From positions 40,454 through 104,453 of the forward strand of contig NZ_BBYK01000069.1 of assembly GCF_001570365.1 (NCBI RefSeq): a stretch of 64,000 nt of DNA. Direction: 5' to 3'. The DNA is from Microtetraspora fusca. Its GTDB lineage: Bacteria; Actinomycetota; Actinomycetes; Streptosporangiales; Streptosporangiaceae. The notes under the pieces were generated by a model. That model was not told where the DNA came from and did not search any database. It was given only the letters and a program-made list of their open reading frames with translations. This document shows positions 1 to 8,429 of this stretch, piece after piece (positions within the stretch are counted from its first letter, which is position 1; every line of letters starts with the position of its first letter). The position numbers and the translations under genes were made by a program.

Positions 1-194
1 AGAGGGCCCGCTGGTCGATCGACGCCGGTCCCTTTGTTCTGGAACTGGTGACGGGCGCACGCGCAAGGTCCGACAGACCCAGGACCCGCCACAGCCACTC
101 ACTTCCTGGCGCGAATTGTCCCGGTTTGAAAGCGCGGTTCACGGTCCAAGCATGCGGACGCCGGTTGGGGCTCGAGAGCCAGATTGTCATGCAT

Positions 195-360
195 GGCCCT
201 CGGGGAGTATCCGAACGGCGAAGCGGAGCTGCGGGAGTTTCTGGCGGCGCGGGTGTGGTCGTCGTTGGAGGGTCCGCGCGCATTGTTCGACCGGGCTGTG
301 GTGTGGCTGGTGAACAACCGGGTGTTGCTTCCCGGCGTGACGACGCTGGCCCGGAAGGTC
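195..360 (+). pseudogene. Tn3-family transposase, N-terminal (DUF4158) fragment
   Basis: About 55 codons read as the conserved N-terminal DUF4158 stretch of Tn3-family transposases, with the recognisable pieces EAELREFLAARVWSSLEG, RALFDRAVVWLVNNRVLLPG and VTTLARKVG. Similarity stops abruptly after ARKVG, where the reading becomes arginine-rich and non-homologous. The full protein is about 1000 residues, so more than 90 percent is missing. I see no terminal inverted repeats or resolvase, so this is a dead remnant of a past transposition event, not a mobile element. Confidence 0.75.
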
Positions 361-577
361 GGTCGACGTCGGCGAAGACGGTCAGAATCTGCTGGTGGGC
401 GGGGTGGTCGGGCAGCGCGGGAGGTGGTGCGGCCGGCTCGGTGTCGTCTTCGTCGGCGAGCAAGACGAGGGTCTTCAACGTCAGCCTCGGACCACCTACC
501 GCGTACACCACCGCCGGCCGGTCGCAGTACACCTCGCGGAGGCACACGACGCCGGATGATCTTATAGCGGCTGATCA
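361..577. other. Degenerate gap, possible truncated minus-strand ORF
   Basis: No supported gene. On the minus strand a frame opening at a GTG near 547 reads plausibly for about 60 residues (EVYCDRPAVVYAVGGPRL, then a run rich in D, E and P) before running into the transposase scrap without a natural end. I do not recognise the family. It may be the front of a gene cut off by the transposon-related rearrangement. Confidence 0.25.
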
Positions 578-1462
578 TCACTCCCGCGCAGTCGACATCG
601 CCTGAGGACCGCGCACGACAGCTACAGGCCCTTTCGCATAGTGGAGGACGGCGTGGCTGATCGAGCCGAGGCGGAGCCCAGGGAAACCGCCGCGCCCTCG
701 GGCACCGACGACGAGGAGTTCCGCATCTCCGGAAGCGTCGGCCAGAACCGGCACAGGAGCGCCTTCGACCACCTGCTCGATGACTGGGACGTCGGGATAC
801 TGCGCCTTCCATCCCGCCAGGGACTCCGAGAGGAGCCTGGCACCTTCCTGTTCGACCGCCGTCGTGTCGTAGCGGGCGGCGCGCATCTCCTGTGGGTAAG
901 CCGGGTGAGCCCAGGCGTGAATGGCGCGCAGGCCGACCGAGCATAGGGACGCCTCCTCGAACGCGAAACCCACGGCATCGACGGAGGCCTCAGAGCCGTC
1001 AATGCCGACGACGATCCCCGATCGGCCGGGTCGGGTATCGGATTCCTGGGGCACGATGACGACGGGACACGAGGCGTGTTCCGCCGCTTGGCGACTCACC
1101 GAGCCGAGCAGCAGCCGGGGAAAGCCCCCGATTCCATGCGGGCCCAGCACCAGCAGGGCGGCGTCGGCCGCCTCCTGAAGGAGCGTGGCGGGGATGGGGC
1201 CGATGCCGAGCCGACAACTGACATCGACGGATGCGAAGGTCCGGGCACGTTCCTCGGCGATCTCGAGGACCTCCAGTCCCGCAGCCTCTGGCCGTGGGGC
1301 CTCCAAGCCTGGTTCCTTGATCGCGATGCTGTACTCCCAGCGGACCGCGATATGCACGATGCGCAACGGCAGGCGTCTCCGTCCGGCTTCGGCGGCGGCC
1401 CAGTCCACGGCGCGTAGAGCTTGTGCCGATCCGTCCACGCCGACCACGATGGGCTTGCTCAC
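578..1462 (-). CDS. Universal stress protein, tandem UspA domains
   Basis: A 294-residue cytoplasmic protein made of two UspA folds, the usual actinobacterial two-domain form. Domain 1 opens with SKPIVVGVDGSAQALRAVDW; domain 2 starts near residue 148 with SGIVVGIDGSEASVDAVGFA. Each carries the ATP-binding G-x2-G-x9-G-S/T type signature: GPHGIGGFPRLLLGSVSRQ in the first and GARGRGGFPGLRLGSISHAV in the second. The GTG start is chosen because GGAGG lies about 9 nt upstream and the first beta-strand follows at once; a longer ORF reading to 1561 would add a non-homologous arginine-rich tail. Role: ATP-binding stress or dormancy protein, in keeping with the CBS protein nearby. Exact function unknown. 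Confidence 0.92.
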   Translation of the reverse strand: MSKPIVVGVDGSAQALRAVDWAAAEAGRRRLPLRIVHIAVRWEYSIAIKEPGLEAPRPEAAGLEVLEIAEERARTFASVDVSCRLGIGPIPATLLQEAADAALLVLGPHGIGGFPRLLLGSVSRQAAEHASCPVVIVPQESDTRPGRSGIVVGIDGSEASVDAVGFAFEEASLCSVGLRAIHAWAHPAYPQEMRAARYDTTAVEQEGARLLSESLAGWKAQYPDVPVIEQVVEGAPVPVLADASGDAELLVVGARGRGGFPGLRLGSISHAVLHYAKGPVAVVRGPQAMSTARE

Positions 1463-1750
1463 AGGTCTGTCCTCCCATCTCGGCCACCGGACGTGATCGA
1501 GGCCCGGAGCCCTCCGCCGACGTTCTGTCCTCGCCCGGGCCTGGTCCGGTTCGACGGACATCCGAGACCAGAGGGTGTTCCCCAGAAGACGTCCGTCATG
1601 GAGAACACGAGGAAGAAGCCCTGTTCACGACGCTGGCACACCCAAGCAGGCCCTGCGGTCCGGTCGCCAGAGCGGCACACCGCGGCGCGCATGTTTCGAG
1701 TCGAGGGCCCGGGTAGGCGTTGGGGAAGGCCTCCCGATGAAAGGAAGGCC

Positions 1751-1983
1751 ATGACGTTGACCGTTGGCTGCGTGCTGCTGTCGATGTTGCCTTCCGCCAC
1801 GGCGAACTACGAGATCATCGGGCCTGTACACCGGCTGTTGTCCCATTACCGGGCGGACATGCGGGGCGCCTTCGGCCACCGCCCCAAGTGGGCTCGGAGG
1901 GCCAGATCGTCATCGGCGTCGGGACACCGATGAAGGTGTACATCGGGCACGAAAGGCTCACTATCGAGGGATTACCACAGTAA
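1751..1983 (+). pseudogene. Possible small ORF with a frameshift
   Basis: An ATG at 1751 follows a good ribosome site (AAGGAAGG, 1741-1748). The frame reads about 45 plausible residues, including NYEIIGPVHRLLSHYRADM, then turns arginine/serine-rich and stops at 1933. From about 1888 another frame reads VGSEGQIVIGVGTP and MKVYIGHERLTIEGLPQ and stops at TAA 1981-1983, which overlaps the next gene's ATG as TAATG. A single frameshift near 1885-1890 would restore one protein of about 77 residues, translationally coupled to the next gene. It could be a mutation, a sequencing error or a genuine pair of small ORFs. Confidence 0.35.
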
Positions 1984-2657
1984 TGATAGGGGTCTGGATC
2001 GACGCCTCAGACGACGACCCGCAAGAGAGGTACGGTCAGCGGCTCCGCGCATGGAGCCACGCCTTCGCCGCCGCGAGCGGCGAACCTCAGGCGGGCGGCA
2101 TCACCTTGGACGCGTTGCACTACGCCGTCGCGGCCTGGGATTCGTCGGTGTCCAAACCGCCGTATGTCCGATTCAATCCACGGGTGCTGGATGCGACCTG
2201 CCATCGGTGGGAGGACACGTACATCGCCCTGGCGGCCGTCGAACTGGCTGCTCCACCACAGGTGCGGATCCCCGACGGATGGCTCGGCTGGCAGCAGGAC
2301 AAATCAGGATTCCCCTGTATGGCCCCGCCGTACAACCAGAAGGCCGCACTGTGCACCCTCGAGCTTCGGACCCCCATCTCCGCAGATCGGCTACCGACCC
2401 CCACCCGACCGGAGGCCGACGGATTACCGAATCTCGCCGACGCCCAAGCGGCCCTGGAGGCGCTGATCCAGGAGATCAATACCGTTGTGGTGCCGTTCCT
2501 ACTGGTTCTGGAGGGAAACACTGATCAAGCGCAAACGCAGATCGAGATCGAGATCGAGATCGACAAGACGGACTTCGAGGAGGCGGAGGCCGTGTTTCTA
2601 GCTATTCGCGCACGTTCGACGTCGATGGCGGGACCGCAGTTACGGTTTTGGAACTGA
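1983..2657 (+). CDS. Hypothetical protein, 224 aa
   Basis: I do not recognise the family. The start at 1983 is favoured because it overlaps an upstream stop as TAATG and the codons before it read as non-protein. The product is soluble with no signal peptide. It has a tryptophan- and proline-rich middle (DGWLGWQQDKSGFP) and a predicted helix (AQAALEALIQEINTVVVPFL). Near the C-terminus a strongly acidic stretch contains IEIEIEI, encoded by a 6-bp tandem repeat. GC-rich third positions support real coding. Its position between stress-type genes suggests nothing specific. Confidence 0.6.
   Translation: MIGVWIDASDDDPQERYGQRLRAWSHAFAAASGEPQAGGITLDALHYAVAAWDSSVSKPPYVRFNPRVLDATCHRWEDTYIALAAVELAAPPQVRIPDGWLGWQQDKSGFPCMAPPYNQKAALCTLELRTPISADRLPTPTRPEADGLPNLADAQAALEALIQEINTVVVPFLLVLEGNTDQAQTQIEIEIEIDKTDFEEAEAVFLAIRARSTSMAGPQLRFWN
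2541..2564 (+). repeat. Hexanucleotide tandem repeat in CDS
   Basis: ATCGAG is repeated three times, followed by a fourth partial unit, inside the 224-aa hypothetical gene. It encodes alternating Ile-Glu. In-frame gain or loss of units would change length by two residues without a frameshift. Confidence 0.85.
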
Positions 2658-2822
2658 ACGAGTTGCGCCCTGCGGCTGGAGACCGGCTCGCCGCATCGTT
2701 ACCAGTCATGGCTTCGCCATAACCAATCGTCGGAAATGGGCCTGATCAGTCTGCTTCCTCGTCCTCGCTACGCGCGTGAGGCCACACGGCGGCGGGCTCG
2801 GCTGAACCGGAAGGAGTCGATC

Positions 2823-3506
2823 GTGCACAAGAAGGTACGTGACGTCATGACGCGTGAGGTGGCCTCCGTCAACGGCAGCACTCCGTTCAGGGATGTCGCC
2901 GAGGTGCTGATGACACACGGGGTGAGCGCGGTCCCCGTCGTGGACGGCGAAGGGCACGTCATCGGCGTGATCTCGGAGGCCGACCTGCTACACAAGGAGG
3001 AGTTCAGGGAGCAGTTCTACCAGGAGGGCTACCAACCGCCGCTCCGCGTGCGACTCCGCGAAGGCCTCGGCGGACGGGACGCGGCGGAGAAGGCCCGCGG
3101 ACATACCGCGGCCGAACTGATGACCGCTCCCGCTGTCACGGTCAGGCCGTACACCAGCGTCGTGGGCGCCGCCCGGGTGATGAACCAGAAGGGCGTGAAG
3201 CGGCTGCCCGTCGTCGACGACGATGGACGGCTTGAGGGGATCGTCAGCCGGCACGACCTCCTCAAGGTCTTCGTACGCCGCGACGACGACATCGCCCGCG
3301 AAGTGCGCGACGAGATCGTCGACGGCGCCCTGTGGACGGACACCTCCGGCGTCCATGTCCTGGTGACCAACGGCATCGTGACGCTGGACGGCCGGATGGA
3401 ACGTCACAGCGACGCACGGATCCTGGTACGGATGGCCGAGCGGGTCAACGGGGTCACGGAGGTCGTCGACAAACTGGGATGGGTGGAAGACGACCTTTCC
3501 GGCTGA
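2823..3506 (+). CDS. CBS-domain pair protein with C-terminal BON domain
   Basis: A 227-residue cytoplasmic protein. CBS 1 (residues 1-55) reads KVRDVMTREVASVNGSTPF, then HGVSAVPVVDGEGHVIGVIS; CBS 2 (about 93-150) reads AAELMTAPAVTVRPYTSV, then GVKRLPVVDDDGRLEGIVS. A BON-like fold (about 155-222) reads SGVHVLVTNGIVTLDGRM and NGVTEVVDKL. CBS pairs sense adenosine nucleotides; the CBS-BON arrangement is common in actinobacteria near Usp genes. The GTG start has AAGGAG 8 nt upstream. Partner and ligand are not deducible from sequence. Confidence 0.92.
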   Translation: MHKKVRDVMTREVASVNGSTPFRDVAEVLMTHGVSAVPVVDGEGHVIGVISEADLLHKEEFREQFYQEGYQPPLRVRLREGLGGRDAAEKARGHTAAELMTAPAVTVRPYTSVVGAARVMNQKGVKRLPVVDDDGRLEGIVSRHDLLKVFVRRDDDIAREVRDEIVDGALWTDTSGVHVLVTNGIVTLDGRMERHSDARILVRMAERVNGVTEVVDKLGWVEDDLSG

Positions 3507-3713
3507 GCCGACACCACCTCCACCACGGACGATGCTTCGTGCTGTCCAAGTGCCGCCGCCCGGCAGCCAATCCAGCGTGGTCCCGAGCCATCGGCTGTTC
3601 CCTTCCGCATGGCACTGATTCGGCTGACACGGCTCGAGGGCGGGAACATCGCAGACCTCCCATCCTGGGTGGCCACCGGGGTGGCTACCTGCGCAGGCGC
3701 TCACCGACGGCTT

Positions 3714-4892
3714 TCAGGCGAAGAGATTCGGCCAATTGCCGCCGCGAAGCCTTACGTCCGCGGCCACCTCTTTCACCGACCGGCCGTCGGTGTCGACGCG
3801 CAGATCACCTGACCCCGCGCGGTCGAGCGCCTTGGCCTCACGCGCCGCTCGTTCGGCGATACGGTGCAGGGCATCCGAGTCCAGCCCTCTCAGCTCGTCA
3901 CCCGGTGTGGCCGGCCCGCCTCCCCGGCCACGCCGCCCGACGCGCTCGGACAGCGTTGCCGGCCCAGCGTGAAGACGACACACGGTCAATGCCATTCCGG
4001 GCAGCAGCTCGGCGTAGCCACGGACAGTGTCATCGGAGTCGGCCTCTCCGGAGACGATCAGGCACTGGGCACCCACCACGCGATATCCGGCCCAGATGGC
4101 CGCAAGGTTGCGCGCCTTGAGGCGATGACTGTCCACGTCGTCGTCCGCGACGGGACGCAGCGCGCCGATCTGCTTCACATCGACATAGGCGGCTCGCACG
4201 CCGGTCCGGTAGACCTGCATGAAGATCTCGTAGCCGACCGTCGACTTCCCGACCGCAGTAGCACCGCGGAGCCACAGCACGGGTACTGGCGTCGAAGTGG
4301 GTGCGGTATCCACCTGTGCTATCGGCGGGTGGCTCCGTCGGTCAACGAAGCCGAGGAACGTCGCGGCGGGGAGGGCGCCTGGCCATCCCCCAGCTCGCTC
4401 ACGGATCAGCTGGGCTGTCTCGGACGCCGCCAAGCCATCGGTGTCCATGCACATGTCGGCGTAGTCGCTCCGATCCAGGGCCTCCGCTTCAGCGACCGCC
4501 TCCTCCACCAGTTCCGGACGCCACCCCCGCCCGATGAAACGTTCCTTGAGCTCAGCGCTGTCGACGCGCAGTCGGCACAACGTGAACGCGGCCTCGGGAA
4601 GAAGGGCTGTGTATTCACGAACCTCCTCGGGAGTGTCGACAAAGCCCGCAAGGACCAGACACTGCACCCCTTCCTGCCGAAAGTGCGGCCACATCGCGGC
4701 CAGATTCCGCGCTCGGACGTGATGCGTCATGCCCTCCGGCATGGGGTAACACAGGCTGATCTGGTCAGCGTCAACGAACGCCACCTTGACGCCACCGCGA
4801 CTCAGCTGTGCAAACACTTCCCAGCCAGCCGAGGACTTCCCGACACCCGTAGGTCCCGACAGCCATAACAGAGGCAGAGGAACGTCACTCAT
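3714..4892 (-). CDS. Tandem P-loop NTPase/kinase-like protein
   Basis: A 392-residue protein built from two homologous domains of about 190 residues. Domain 1 has Walker A GPTGVGKSS near residue 10; domain 2 has GATAVGKST near residue 190. Shared landmarks follow in the same order: a FVDADQI/YVDVKQI strand, a RARNLAAMW/KARNLAAIW helix, the strands CLVLAGF and CLIVSGE, then CRLRV/CRLHA before a lid-like helix. The layout resembles small-molecule kinases of the shikimate or gluconate kinase type, but no substrate can be named. The ATG at 4892 lacks a close ribosome site (AGGAG lies about 16 nt upstream). Convergent with the CBS gene across a 207-bp gap in which I see nothing else. Confidence 0.75.
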   Translation of the reverse strand: MSDVPLPLLWLSGPTGVGKSSAGWEVFAQLSRGGVKVAFVDADQISLCYPMPEGMTHHVRARNLAAMWPHFRQEGVQCLVLAGFVDTPEEVREYTALLPEAAFTLCRLRVDSAELKERFIGRGWRPELVEEAVAEAEALDRSDYADMCMDTDGLAASETAQLIRERAGGWPGALPAATFLGFVDRRSHPPIAQVDTAPTSTPVPVLWLRGATAVGKSTVGYEIFMQVYRTGVRAAYVDVKQIGALRPVADDDVDSHRLKARNLAAIWAGYRVVGAQCLIVSGEADSDDTVRGYAELLPGMALTVCRLHAGPATLSERVGRRGRGGGPATPGDELRGLDSDALHRIAERAAREAKALDRAGSGDLRVDTDGRSVKEVAADVRLRGGNWPNLFA

Positions 4893-5009
4893 CCACGCGA
4901 CAGTAACGGGCTCCTGATGAAGCGAGCGAGCGCATTTCGCCGCGCGCAGCCCCGCGCCCACGACACCGCCGAAGACGTTGTCGAGGGGCCGAGAACATCC
5001 TGAGGTGGG

Positions 5010-5135
5010 AGGCGGACGGCCACCCGCACCACGACGTTGTTGCCGTTCCTCGTCCTGACCGGTCTCGGCACCGGTGTGGTGTCGCCGGTGCTGCCGGCCG
5101 TCGCGATCGCCTCCGTTGCGGCCGGTGTGGGGCAG
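5010..5135 (+). pseudogene. MFS (DHA2-type) transporter fragment
   Basis: About 40 codons read as one late transmembrane helix of a 14-TM drug:H+ antiporter: LLPFLVLTGLGTGVVSPVLP, then AVAIASVAAGVGQ. This matches the helix that ends in the usual AGVASG-type motif. Both ends fall into unrelated frames and no other helices are found nearby, so it is a remnant. Confidence 0.5.
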
Positions 5136-5187
5136 AAACAGGATCACACATGGACGCGACCCGAGCGGAGCCAGGAAGGCGGCTGAT

Positions 5188-5949
5188 CTATTTCGCGGCC
5201 AGCGCGGAAGGAGCGAATCCGAACGCGCGCGAGAAGGCCGCGGTGAACGACGCCGGCGAGGAGTAGCCCAGGCGGCTCGCGACCTGAGAGATCGTGGACG
5301 TGCGCAGCAGCGGCACCGAGGCGACAAGCCGAGCGCGCGTCCGCCAGGCGGCCGGACTGATGCCTGTCTCACGACGGAAGCGACGGGTGAAGGCGCGCTC
5401 GCTCATGACCAGGCGGCGCGCCCAGTCCTCGTTGGTGACCTGGACATCAGGGTCGGCGAGGTACTCGCGGCAGAGGTCCGTCAGGTCCGGCGACGAGGGC
5501 AGCCCGACGTGGAGCGGCACCGGGCTCAGGCGGGTGATCTCGTGCAGCAACAGTGCCGCGATCGCCCCCTCGCGGCCGGCGAGGTCGTACTCGGCCTCGA
5601 AGTCGACGGCGACGAGCAACAGCTCACGGAGAAGAGCCGTGACGTCGACGACGGTGCACACGTGGGGCCACCAGGGCACCGCGTCCGGCTCGATGTAGAG
5701 GCTGCGGGTGCTGACGTCGAGCATCCTGACGCGGTGGCGGGTGTCCGCCGGGATGAGGACGGCGCGGTCGGTCGGCACCGTCCACGTCCCGTCGTCGGTC
5801 TCGACGATCATCACGCCCGTGGCGCCGTACAGGAACTGCGCGCGCCGATGCCGATGCCAGTCGAGAACCTGTCCCGGGGCATAGTCCGTCCCGATGGGCA
5901 GCACGGCTCTCGCGACCTGATCGACGTCGGCGAGTTGAACGTTCCGCAC
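5188..5949 (-). CDS. AraC-family regulator with N-terminal cupin
   Basis: A 253-residue cytoplasmic regulator. Residues about 1-90 form an AraC-type cupin sensor (the WHRHRRAQFLYGATGVMI strand pair). Residues about 155-250 form the double helix-turn-helix, with WARRLVMSERAFTRRFRRET and the second helix region SQVASRLGYSSPASFTAAFS. The GTG start at 5949 is preferred because an ATG at 6018 would overlap the divergent TauE gene; the ribosome site is weak for both. It probably regulates the divergent permease gene, whose start lies 33 bp away. Ligand unknown. Confidence 0.88.
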   Translation of the reverse strand: MRNVQLADVDQVARAVLPIGTDYAPGQVLDWHRHRRAQFLYGATGVMIVETDDGTWTVPTDRAVLIPADTRHRVRMLDVSTRSLYIEPDAVPWWPHVCTVVDVTALLRELLLVAVDFEAEYDLAGREGAIAALLLHEITRLSPVPLHVGLPSSPDLTDLCREYLADPDVQVTNEDWARRLVMSERAFTRRFRRETGISPAAWRTRARLVASVPLLRTSTISQVASRLGYSSPASFTAAFSRAFGFAPSALAAK

Positions 5950-5981
5950 ACGCCCAGCGTAGTGGCTGACAATCGAAATAT

Positions 5982-6860
5982 ATGGACCGAGCTTCGATTG
6001 TCCGCCAGAAGCTGGCATTGCTTGACTCGTGGCTCGTGAGCGTCCTCGTGCTGGCCGGGATCGGCCTCCTCACCGGCCTGACCACCGTGCTGTTCGGATT
6101 CGGCGGCGGATTCGTCACCGTTCCGGTCATCGTGTGGGCCGACGCGCGTCTCGGCGCCGACGCGGCCCATGTCGCGGTCGCGACATCCGCCGTGGTCATG
6201 ATCTTCAACGCGTGCGTCGCGACCGTCGCGACCGACCGCGCCGTCCTGAACCTGCTGCGCCGGAGCACGCCCCTGCTGGCCCTCCTCGCCGTCGGTGGCG
6301 CGATCGGCGCCCTCGCGAGCCGATGGACCCCCGCGTTCGTGACGCAGTGGGCCTTCATCGCCTACCTCGTCGCCACGATCGTCGACGTACTCGTGCGGCC
6401 CGGCTTCCTTCACCGCCGAGCGGAAAGCGCGGTCACGGGCTCCGGCCGCAGAGGGGAGACCGGTCGAATCCGTGCCGCGCTCGGCATTCCCATCGGCGCG
6501 ACGGCGTCGTTCCTCGGTGTCGGGGGCAGCGTCATGACCGTTCCCCTGCTTCGCAGGCTGGGCCATGACATGCGCACGGCCACCACGCTGGCCAACCCGC
6601 TGACGCTCGCCGTCGCGACGCCGGCGCTCGTTCTCTTCGGCACGGAGAACGCAGGGAGCCCCGCGTCCGCGGGCGTCTTCCTCTATGGTCCGGTCGACCT
6701 CGGCGCCGCTGCGGTGCTCCTCGCCGGCGCCCTGCCGGTGATCGTCGTCATGCGCCGCCGTCCGCCGCGCGTCTCCGACAGGCTCCACGCATGGAGCTAC
6801 CTGGCGCTTCTCATCCTCGTCACCGCCACGATGGCCGGCCTCTCCCTCGACGACGCCTGA
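5982..6860 (+). CDS. TauE/SafE-family anion permease
   Basis: A 292-residue inner-membrane protein with about eight hydrophobic helices in two halves, each opening with the glycine-rich TauE/SafE motif (LFGFGGGFVTVPVIVW and FLGVGGSVMTVPLLRR). The family exports or imports sulfite, sulfonates or other small organic anions. It is divergently paired with an AraC regulator whose coding start is 33 bp away, so the pair probably forms one substrate-responsive unit. Substrate not deducible. Confidence 0.9.
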   Translation: MDRASIVRQKLALLDSWLVSVLVLAGIGLLTGLTTVLFGFGGGFVTVPVIVWADARLGADAAHVAVATSAVVMIFNACVATVATDRAVLNLLRRSTPLLALLAVGGAIGALASRWTPAFVTQWAFIAYLVATIVDVLVRPGFLHRRAESAVTGSGRRGETGRIRAALGIPIGATASFLGVGGSVMTVPLLRRLGHDMRTATTLANPLTLAVATPALVLFGTENAGSPASAGVFLYGPVDLGAAAVLLAGALPVIVVMRRRPPRVSDRLHAWSYLALLILVTATMAGLSLDDA

Positions 6861-7016
6861 GGGAGGCATCCCGAAGGCTTCGGGTGCGCCGGTGCACGGG
6901 GCCCGGGGGCCGGGGTGTGCCTGCGGTGCACGGGGACGTGCGGTCCGCTCACATGGAGGTTCTTCACCATCGCGGTGGTGGAGCGTCTCAAGGAGGAGCG
7001 CGCCCGCATCGACGGT
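6861..7016. other. Gap without recognised gene
   Basis: GC-rich spacer between convergent genes. A short plus-strand reading (FFTIAVVERLKEERARIDG) looks protein-like but has no recognised family, no ribosome site and no end of its own. I see no clear terminator hairpin. Confidence 0.3.
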
Positions 7017-8132
7017 TCAAGCTATGAGCAGGCGGAGGCCGAGATCTGCCGCGTCGAGGTCGGCGAGGTCGCTGTTGCGCTCGGCCCACCGGCCGGAGTC
7101 GAGGTCGTCGCTGAGGCTTCGCACCGCCCGCTGCTCGGCCTCCGGCCCGACCCTCGTCCACACCGACATCGCACGGCGCACGTGATCCTCCAGGTACGCC
7201 GCCGGTCGGCGCCAGTACGCCTCGAACAGGCCATCAGCGCAGTCCCACGGGATGGGCACCGGCTCAGCGCGGGCGCCGATCGCGTCGACCATCCCAGCAA
7301 GCGAGGGAAATTCTGCGAGGACGGCGGCGAACTCGGGCAGGTAGTCGCGGGTAAGCCAGAACCGGTCCTGCCATCCGGGCTCGTCGGTGTCGAACGTGAG
7401 CACCACCACGCGGTGGGCCACGCGCCGCATCTCGCGCAGCCCGGCTATCGGGTCCCCCCAGTGGTGAACGGTGGAGACGGCCATCGCGACGTCGAAGGAC
7501 CGGTCCTCGAACGGCAGGCTCTCCGCGGCGGCGGCCACGCACGGCGCCGAGTCGGCAGGCCGCTGCCCCCGCATGACCGCCGATGGCTCCACCGCGGTCA
7601 CGTCGCGATCAGCGGGCTCGTAGGAGCCGGTGCCGGCCCCGACGTTCAGCACCGTCTGCGCGTCCCCGAGCGCGTCCCAGATCTGCGCGGCGATCCGCGG
7701 CTCGGTACGCCGTGTCGCGGTGTAAGCGCCGCCGATCGCGTCGTACAGCCGTGCACCGAGCATCCCCAGTTGCTCCTCCGGTGTCACCTTCAGTCCCTTC
7801 GCCCGTGCCTCAAGTTCCCTGTCGATGGCCGCCACCATGGCATCAGCGCGATCACGCCGCTCCAGCAGCAGGCCGCGCAGTCGGCGCAGGTGCGCGACCA
7901 CGTCGGTGGACGGGTCGCCGACCAGTTCCGCGACCTCCCGCAGCCCGAAGCCCAACCGCCGATAGGCCAGCACCTCCCGCAGCCGCTCCACGTCGTCCGC
8001 CGAATAGGCCCGGTACCCGGCCGCGGTCCGCGCCGACGGCCGAACGAGCCTGATCTCGTCATAGTGATGCAGCGTGCGGACGCTCACGCCGGCCAGCTCG
8101 GCCACGTGTCCCACGGTCCAGTGATCCTCCAC
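7017..8132 (-). CDS. MerR-type regulator fused to SAM methyltransferase
   Basis: A 371-residue fusion. Residues 1-75 form a MerR winged helix (WTVGHVAELAGVSVRTLHHY, then AGYRAYSADDVERLREVLAY), followed by the long MerR dimerisation helix to about residue 125. In place of a TipA-type or metal-binding effector domain, residues about 150-320 form a class I methyltransferase: motif I VLNVGAGTGSYEPA, acidic loop VTAVEPSAVM, and a SFDVAMAVSTVHHW post-motif. The GTG at 8132 is chosen because the MerR fold begins there; the longer ORF to 8345 adds a non-homologous leader. The fusion could couple SAM or substrate binding to transcription control, or be a modification enzyme under self-control. Function inferred only. 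Confidence 0.85.
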   Translation of the reverse strand: MEDHWTVGHVAELAGVSVRTLHHYDEIRLVRPSARTAAGYRAYSADDVERLREVLAYRRLGFGLREVAELVGDPSTDVVAHLRRLRGLLLERRDRADAMVAAIDRELEARAKGLKVTPEEQLGMLGARLYDAIGGAYTATRRTEPRIAAQIWDALGDAQTVLNVGAGTGSYEPADRDVTAVEPSAVMRGQRPADSAPCVAAAAESLPFEDRSFDVAMAVSTVHHWGDPIAGLREMRRVAHRVVVLTFDTDEPGWQDRFWLTRDYLPEFAAVLAEFPSLAGMVDAIGARAEPVPIPWDCADGLFEAYWRRPAAYLEDHVRRAMSVWTRVGPEAEQRAVRSLSDDLDSGRWAERNSDLADLDAADLGLRLLIA

Positions 8133-8369
8133 GGCACCGACTATGCAGCCTGACGCCACGTGAGACTCAAGAGCCTCACTCACGGCGGCAACAGCCGAAC
8201 GCGAAGCCGCGGTCCGAGGCGACTCCTGCAAGCCGGAGCGATGGTCTGGTGCAGAGAAGCGGGCGTGCTCGTGCGCCCGCCCGGCGATCCCGCACTGGTC
8301 AGTGCCCCGCCCGAGTAGCACTCGTTGCTCCATCAAGAGGCGCAATAAAAAACGGCAACGTAGGGTTGC

Positions 8370-8380
8370 TGATATCTTAA
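8370..8380 (+). promoter_or_regulatory. Candidate GntR operator upstream of hyuA
   Basis: TGATATCTTAA lies 50 bp before the hyuA start. It matches TGATATCTCAA at 18722-18732 upstream of the aminotransferase and resembles GGATATCTGAC at the start of the GntR gene. Sharing among the three control points of the cluster makes it the best candidate site for the GntR/FCD regulator. No binding evidence exists. Confidence 0.5.
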
Positions 8381-8429
8381 CTGCCTCCTACTGTAATCCC
8401 AGTCGCCTCATTGAGCGAAGGAGATCTCA

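Noticed and set aside
2700..2725. Hairpin ATGGC-TTC-GCCAT as a terminator of the 224-aa gene
   Set aside because: Five base pairs only; too weak to call.
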